Below, in pieces: positions 58,061 to 64,000 of a stretch of 64,000 bases of DNA (positions are counted from its first letter, which is position 1; the number at the start of each line of letters is the position of its first letter). The notes beneath the pieces were generated by a model, which saw only the letters and a program-made list of their open reading frames with translations, was not told the DNA's origin and searched no databases. Origin of the DNA: Linyphia triangularis (lineage: Eukaryota; Arthropoda; Arachnida; Araneae; Linyphiidae); contig OZ021725.1 of the NCBI GenBank assembly GCA_963978545.1, positions 10,729,346 to 10,793,345 on the forward strand, read 5' to 3'. The translations under genes and the position numbers were made by a program.

Positions 58061-58325
58061 TTTTGATGTTTGTTGTTTTAAAACAGCAGCAACAATAGAT
58101 ACTTCAACATTCAACTAGAACAATCAATCAGAATAAACTTCGCCGAAATCTCGATAATCGTCATGGCATCCCAAGAGCTCCAGAGCAACCGAGATGCATT
58201 CCGAGAGATTGGACATCTCGTTAAACAAGATTTTGACGTGAGAATCGCAAATAATCGGAAAGTCACGTGACACCCCCCCCTTTCCGATTGCCATTCCGAT
58301 TCGAGAGTAGGTGAGAATCAGGCCC

Positions 58326-58519
58326 TAAGCTCTTTGCAATACGTTTGAGGAGTGTGACGTCACAACATGGCAGCTGGGTATTTAAAAAGTGAACATCAAT
58401 CTGAATTAATATTGTGCTGTTTTTATTTCATGAATTACAGATTAAGGAATTGTTATTTTTAATTTCTAAATTTTAAGTGTTGTAGAATAAACTTTCCGAT
58501 AAGTGGTCCAATAGGTTAG
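58326..58519 (+). repeat. LTR-end-like block preceding the RT-RNase H element
   Basis: A diverged copy of sequence found at 58822-58990 and 60983-61130: TGACGTCAC then AACATGG, GTATTTAAAAA and TTTTTATTTCATGAATTACAG. It ends GTCCAATAGG next to TGTAAGG, the start of the 5' LTR. It is probably the end of an older related LTR, or a promoter/exon block. Confidence 0.6.
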
Positions 58520-58990
58520 TGTAAGGTTTCTGAATTAACAATGCGGTTGCATTAGTTTATTACGCTAGATTCCAGCCACGGGATAACAAACGGCTTTTAT
58601 AATTTTGTAAACGTTGTTGCACGAGAGAGTATTTTAATTTAAAAAACAAGCAATGAAATGTATTTGGATTGTATCGTTTTCAGTTTTCGAAAAATAAAGT
58701 AAAGTGGCGGTTTGTTGAGAACTGGAGGTGGTTTCTTGAATTCTATTTTTCTAACATAAGCAAAAGGCAACGGCTCACAGTTAGTAAGCATTAAATGCAC
58801 TAGTTTATGTTTTGTGTGTAATGCGTGTGAGGAGTGATGACGTCACAACATGGCCGCTGGGTTTTTAAAAGATGGACGTCAATCTGAATTAACATTGTGA
58901 TGTTTTTATTTCATGAATTACAGATTAATTAAGTTGTTATTTTTAATTTCTAAAGTCATTATTTTAAAATTTTAACCAGCGAATGTTGTA
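58520..58990 (+). repeat. 5' LTR of the reduced Gypsy element
   Basis: It contains TGACGTCA (58838-58845) and GTTTTTAAAAGATGG, a plausible CRE plus TATA-like promoter. The 3' boundary is estimated from loss of similarity to the other LTR. Confidence 0.7.
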
Positions 58991-58999
58991 GCGTAGATC

Positions 59000-60487
59000 T
59001 TGGGAATTGTGTTCGAAGATGATGAAGAGTTTGGAGAACTGTATGAAACTCCTGTATTTAAGGAATTCAACAAAAACAATTATCTAAATGAAGTAGAGCT
59101 GAATCATTTGGTAGAAGAGCAACGAAGTGAACTAATTAGATTAATTGTGGAAAATGAAGATTTATTTTCTGGGGAGATTCGGAGAGCTAAAGTAGGAAAG
59201 CATACCATTCGGATCAAGGGTTATAAAGAAGCTATCAAACCCAAGTCTTACCGAGTTCCAGAAGCGTTAAAGCAGAAAGTTGATGAGCAAATCAAGGAAT
59301 TATTGAAGTTAGATCTCATTGAAGCTACACAAAGTGAGATTGCACATCCTATAGTATGCATTAATAAAAAGGACGGGTCCCTGAGATTATGCATTGACTT
59401 TCGAAGTTTGAACAGTGTGTCCATTCCAGACGCCTATCCAATGCAAAATATAGATGAGTTAACGTTTCTGGTGGGTAAGAAAAATTTCATAACAATTTTA
59501 GATATGCTGAAGGGTTACTGGGCGATACCAATGGATGAAGACAGCAAGGAGCTTACAGCTTTCAGAACACACATAGGCCATTACCATTGGAAAGTAATGC
59601 CATTCGGTCTTAGAAATGCGGCAGCCACATACCAACGAGCAATATCAGAGGCTATACAAGATTACTCTGAATTTTCATGTGCCTACATAGATGACCTGGC
59701 AATATTTTCGGACAGCTGGGAGGAACATATGGGACATCTAAAACTCATTTTCAGAAGGATAAATAACTTACACTTTTCGGTCAACTTAAAAAAGTGCAGC
59801 TTTGCTAAGTCTCAAGTGAAATATTTAGGACACTTGGAAGGTTCTGGTAAGCATGGTCCAGATCCTGAAAGGATCCAAGGGGTAAGCAGTTTGCAAACAC
59901 CCAAGACCAAGAAACAGCTACAAAGCGCGTTAGGGCTTTGTAATTATTATAGGCAGTATATACCCAATTTTGCAGCCTTTGCACTGCCGTTAACAGAACT
60001 TACTAAAAAACGGGTTCCCAATGAGCTACCATGGAATAAAGATGCCGACACTGCTTTTCGGCAATTAAAGGAGTCATTGTGTGCAGCCTCTCAACTGAAG
60101 GTGCCGGAAATTTGCGAGCCTTTCTATTTATACACTGATGCCTCTCAGTATGCTGTAGGGAGTTGTTTAAGCCAGTCTGATGCAGACGGTAGTCTCCATC
60201 CTATAGCATTTGGTAGCCAAAAGTTGAATGAAGCTCAAAATAAATGGTCCACCATTGAACGAGAGGCTTTTGCCATCATCTGGGCTCTAAAGCGATTTGA
60301 AACAATACTGTTCGGAGCGGAGATATTCTTAATGACTGACCATAATCCACTTTTATTCCTGTCCGACTAAGTTCCTCAAAGCCTTAGACTCAAACGTTGG
60401 ACTTTAGCTCTTCAACGTTTTAACCTTAAGATAGCTTATGTCAAGGGTCAGAAGTTGAGCAATGCTGATGCCTTATCGAGATTGTGA
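59000..60487 (+). pseudogene. Gypsy reverse transcriptase and RNase H, one stop
   Basis: RT hallmarks in order: IAHPIVCINKKDGSLRLCID (about residues 115-135), FRSLNSVSIPDAYPM, ILDMLKGYWAIPM (first catalytic aspartate), MPFGLRNAAATYQR and the active-site YIDD in CAYIDDLAIFSD (about 228). RNase H follows: YTDASQYAVGSCLSQ (about 378) and FLMTDHNPLLFL. An in-frame TAA at 60368-60370 interrupts the RNase H end, after which the frame runs through RLKRWTLALQRFNL and NADALSRL to a natural-looking stop at 60487. Otherwise the frame is clean, which implies recent origin. Integrase, expected next, is absent. The N-terminus (GIVFEDDEEFGELYETP) corresponds to the protease-RT linker, and no good start lies before it. 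Confidence 0.9.
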
Positions 60488-60680
60488 ACTAGAGACATTA
60501 TCTCATGTAATGACTTTCAAGGTGAACTAATTATGCTGTTTCATTTGATGCTGTGATTCAAATTGTTTAGCTTTCTTTTTACATAATTTTCTCTTATCAA
60601 TATTTTGTGGGTATTCAGGGTGTATTTGGTTTGGTTAATTTAAATTATGATTTAATATAACTCTTGGGGGGGGGGGGAGG

Positions 60681-61130
60681 TGTAAGGTTTCTGAATTAAC
60701 AATACGGTTGCATTAGTTTATTACGCTAGATTCCAGCCACGGGATAACAAACGGCTTTTATAATTTTGTAAACGTTGTTGCACGAGAGAGTATTTTAATT
60801 TAAAAAACAAGCAATGAAATGTATTTGGATTGTGTCGTCTTCAGTTTTCGAAAAATAAAGTAAAGTGGCGGTTTGTTGAGAACTGGAGGTGGTTTCTTGA
60901 ATTCTATTTTTCTAACATAAGCAAGAGGCAACGGCTCACAGTTAGTAAGCATTAAATGCACTAGTTTATGTTTTCTGTGTAATGCGTGTGAGGAGTGATG
61001 ACGTCACAACATGGCCGCTGGGTTTTTAAAAGATGGACGTCAATCTGAATTAACATTGTGTTCTTTTATTTCATGAATTATGGTTAAAAATTAAAAATAA
61101 TAGTGTATTTAACTAGTGAAAGTTGTTGCC
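60681..61130 (+). repeat. 3' LTR of the reduced Gypsy element
   Basis: It matches 58520-58920 with about five visible differences. It includes TGACGTCA at 60999-61006. The end is fuzzy; sequence then runs to GTCCAATAGGTGAGTAAAC. Confidence 0.75.
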
Positions 61131-62051
61131 CTAACATTCCTATAATTAGTCCAATAGGTGAGTAAACACTATTTTCAGTAGTTAATTGTTTACGTTTTAA
61201 AAAAAGTTTGTTTAAATTTCATTGTTGATATTCATAGCATTAGGCTTTGACACCAACAACTGGGATTGTTAATTGAACATTCAGTATTGCTTGTAAGAGT
61301 TAAAAGAACTAGTTAGCAACAAAAATGAGTTATGCACGCACAATTAAACTCTTTGGCAATTTGAGTATATTTTGTTTGACTTAGTGATCTATTTAATTCG
61401 CCACTTCAAACTTGGATTTCATTAATAAGTATTAATGGAAACCCTTATTTCTTTGAAGTTATGACCATTGTGTTTATTGTTTTCCATTATTATGTGTTTA
61501 AAAGAGATGTTTATTAAACCGTTGATTGGTAAATCTTTCTTGGTACATGCTAAATGGTGTTAGGTTTTTGGGAGCCATGTTATTTTACAACATGCTCTCA
61601 TTACTAAATATCTTTTGGTTCTAGCCTCGAAAGTAATGCAAGACGGAAACCATATTGGACATATTTTTTTCTAAAAATGTTTTTTGGTAGTTATTTTCTA
61701 TTAATATTGTTAATTCTTGATGTTCATATTTCTTAGGAAAACTTACTAAAATTTCAACAAATGGACTGCCCACTATCCTCAATTATCATTAATGTGGATA
61801 AAAAAAGAACACATCTCGAATATCAAGATTCGCATTTCATTACAGGATGGAATTTTTGTTATGGTGGGAGGGGAATACCGTGGTAGGTTTTTCTATTTCA
61901 AAATGTGAATTTTATTATACCTTATCATAATATTTAAAAGCCCGAGGACAGCAAGCAAGGTGTGTCTTTTGATGAGAATGATAAATAAACTATTATAATT
62001 TTTACTATGCAGATTTGGTTTTCAAATTCAAGTACTTCTCAAGGTTAACTG
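61131..62051. other. Non-coding stretch
   Basis: AT-rich. AATAGGTGAGT near 61152 looks like a splice donor, but no exon is evident. No repeat recognised. Confidence 0.4.
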
Positions 62052-62207
62052 GCCAACCTGTTGGCTGTGTGGTTAGAGCTTTGATTTCGCATGACAAAGG
62101 TGCCGGGTTAGATATGGATGTTTGTTGTGGTTCGACATCCATTTTAAGCTGTAGGTCCCTGCTTGATTAGCCGTCATTGTGCATAAAAATAGGTTGTTGA
62201 GCGTACA
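62052..62207 (+). mobile_element. tRNA-derived SINE, family B, copy 2
   Basis: The A box GTGTGGTTAGAGC is well preserved here, and GGTGCCGGGTTAGAT is a decayed B box. The body matches 4256-4412. Together the two copies supply both promoter boxes. No TSD was seen. Confidence 0.65.
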
Positions 62208-62924
62208 AACCAACCCCAGGACAACTGCACTGAAACAATTACACAACATCTACAAATAGGCTTCATGATTTTGGACTCGGCCAGATGGTAAGGCACCATC
62301 ATCTGAGTTAACAAATAATGATCCTGTAGTTTATTTTAAAGTATTGCCTAGGATTAAGGAATAGAAAATGTTGTTTATGATTGAAAATATTAGAAGATTC
62401 ATTATTCATTCTTAAGAATAATTTTCACTTGTCCATTGAGTTGATATCATAATAAATTAATCTTTAATTCCTTAATGCAGATCAAATATGCTCCATTTTG
62501 CAACTATATGTTTAATTGTATATAAATCACAAAAAGAAAATTATGGCAATGGAGAACAAAATACCTTTAATAAGTAAATATAATTCAAATGTTCTTTTTG
62601 GCAAGATACTAAAATGGTTACAAGTTGCGAAATGAAATCAAAATCATTTAAGACTTTAAATAGTAAAATTATAACAAACCCCCCAAAAAAAGATATACAT
62701 TTTTTCTAAACAATGAACATGAGAAGTATGTAATTTGTCACATTGAGAGAATGTGATCGCTTATTTGGGTCAATGACTTATCTTGGGATTACAAAAATGG
62801 TTCTTTTGCCAATTGTATACCTGCATGGTTTGGCAAAAATTATTAAATCTCATTTTATCTTTTAATTTTAGTAACCTTGAAAGATTTTTTTTATATTGTT
62901 TTGCTAAAAAAAGCACCCAAACAT
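62208..62924. other. Non-coding stretch
   Basis: AT-rich, no gene or repeat recognised. Confidence 0.4.
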
Positions 62925-63186
62925 TGTTGCTGAATTAAGAGTTTATAGCAGTGATGTCGATGAGACAACAAACTTGTAAATGGTTAAGTGTTTACGATTG
63001 TAATAATACGAAATGGTTTAATGAAACAACTTTATTAGTTAATACGCCATTCTCCAAACTCAAACTGGTGTCTTCAAATCTATAGAACACAACTACCAAG
63101 GTAAAGCGCGAGGATATCTAGTTGTGACGGCACGAGGATATATTCATCCAGCAAGAGATGCACGAGGGTATATTTATTCCGCTACA
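62925..63186 (-). repeat. 3' LTR of the Gypsy element at the window edge (262 bp)
   Basis: Minus-strand TGTAGCGGAATAAATA to TTCAGCAACA, with TG and CA ends and a further AATAAAG near the middle. The polypurine tract AGAGAGGGAG (63187-63198) directly precedes it. The 5' partner is outside the window. Confidence 0.75.
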
Positions 63187-64000
63187 GACTCCCTCTCTGG
63201 GTCTGAAGTCGTCCCGACCAGGAGCCAGACACAGAAATGTTCTTGTGATCTTATTTTGGTGAAGGTGAATCTGGGATTGCAGCTTTCTTTTTAGGCCATC
63301 CGCGTTTTTGAAGAGGTACTTTTGGCAGAGAATCTTGGCCTTGGTAAGGACACAGTGCTTAACTATGATAAGTTCCCAATGGCACATCAAGATTGTCTTG
63401 ATTAACCAGTTCATATGTTGTTGGAGATCTTTGAGTCAATATTATATAAGGTCCGTCTCTTCTCGGCATAAACTTCGATGTTTTTCCATGTTTCTTGTTG
63501 CTTAAATGATGTGATGTAACCCATGCCATATCGCCAGGAACGTAACGAGGTCCTTCTTTTCGAGATTTATCAGCATAGTCTTTTCGACGATCCGGCTGTA
63601 CCTCTACCCTCTCTCGAATTCCTTTCAATGTCCCAGCAAATCTTTTAAGGTAGGGTGTTATTTCTGGGACAAAATTATCATTCTGAATGATGGCTCTTAG
63701 GTCACGAGAAACATCATCAGGAGTTCTCATTTCTCTACCAAAATGTAGGTAAACAGCAGTCTGTCCTGTACTTTCACATTTCGACGAGCTCATGGCAAAC
63801 CGAATGGAAGGCAACCGCTCTACCCAAGTGCTGTGGTCATTAACGACCAATATCGCTAGGCGCGGCTTTAGATCCCGGTTTTTTCTTTCGACAGGATTTG
63901 CTTGAGGGTGATAGAAGGGAGTGAGACTCTGTTTTATGTCAAGGAAATACAACAGTTGTTGCATTATAGCGCTTACGAATTGCGCACCATTGTCACTAAT
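63187..64000 (-). pseudogene. Gypsy integrase C-terminal half, runs off the window
   Basis: The frame enters from the edge with ISDNGAQFVSAIM (second catalytic aspartate) and continues FYHPQANPVERKNRDLK, containing the catalytic glutamate. Later parts are the C-terminal DNA-binding region (YVPGDMAWVTSHH, FMPRRDGPYIIL, TYELVN). A stop at 63359 follows GTYHS. The same or a shifted frame continues as a proline- and lysine-rich tail with PLQKRGWPKKK and further stops down to the polypurine tract. The first half of integrase lies beyond 64000. Confidence 0.88.

Larger units (their letters stand above)
52613..58325. mobile_element. PIF/Harbinger copy 2, internally deleted derivative
   Basis: The left part (52622-52813) matches copy 1 from 44785 to the start of ORF1 exon 1. 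It then jumps to sequence matching copy 1 from 51574 to its right end, so about 6.6 kb including most of both genes is missing. The right end AGGTGAGAATCAGGCCC is followed by TAA at 58326-58328. The left terminal repeat is degraded (GGAGTGATTCTGACCT). It was later interrupted by a hAT-like element (53065-57366) and a SINE (57529-57702), both absent from copy 1. It is non-autonomous. Confidence 0.87.
58520..61130 (+). mobile_element. Gypsy-type element reduced to LTR - RT/RNase H - LTR
   Basis: Two direct repeats start TGTAAGGTTTCTGAATTAAC at 58520 and 60681 and stay near-identical for about 400 bp (to 58920 and 61080). A run of G with GGAGG (60666-60680) is a good polypurine tract just before the second. 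Between them is only an RT-RNase H frame. Gag, protease and integrase are missing. The LTR ends and TSD are uncertain because related blocks precede and follow. Confidence 0.8.

Overview
This is an AT-rich eukaryotic window. It has long introns and intergenic DNA, poly-A/T tracts, satellites and a dense, nested set of arthropod-type transposable elements. The retroelement gag styles, BEL/Pao, P/THAP and PIF/Harbinger elements and tRNA-derived SINEs suggest an arthropod, most likely an arachnid such as a spider. That placement is inference from family resemblance; no species marker was identified. No bacterial-style operon, rRNA or CRISPR array was seen.

Layout. 0-8 kb: a palindromic 39-bp minisatellite, a decayed BEL/Pao gag, a SINE, a 105-bp tandem array, a foldback element and a block shared with 22-34 kb. 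8-11 kb: the 3' half of a BEL/Pao element. 12-14.2 kb: minisatellite and satellite arrays. 15.2 kb: a tRNA-derived SINE with target-site duplication (TSD). 15.7-19.9 kb: a giant inverted repeat (1.59-kb arms, 1-kb spacer) abutting the truncated 5' end of a Gypsy-type element (19.9-21.6 kb).

22.2-40 kb is best read as one C2H2 zinc-finger locus on the minus strand (16 fingers) blown apart by insertions. A 4.26-kb P/THAP element sits inside the finger array and splits it 14 + 2. The 3' flank carries a solo LTR and an 11-kb BEL/Pao element. That element contains a hAT-like transposon, a hAT-type MITE that itself holds a pogo/Tigger element, and, in its 5' LTR, a 453-bp TRIM-like element. Each insertion is dated relative to its host by TSDs and by reading frames that resume across them.

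44.7-58.3 kb holds two adjacent PIF/Harbinger copies. The first has apparently intact, spliced genes for a Myb/SANT-like protein (+) and a HARBI1-type nuclease (-). The second is an internally deleted derivative carrying a 4.3-kb hAT-like insertion and a SINE. 58.5-61.1 kb is a Gypsy-type element reduced to RT-RNase H between two LTRs. 62.1 kb has a second copy of the second SINE family. The window ends in the integrase and 3' LTR of another Gypsy element.

The genes do not form one pathway. The host gene here is the zinc-finger gene. Almost everything else is mobile DNA, most of it decayed. The Harbinger pair is the best candidate for recent activity.
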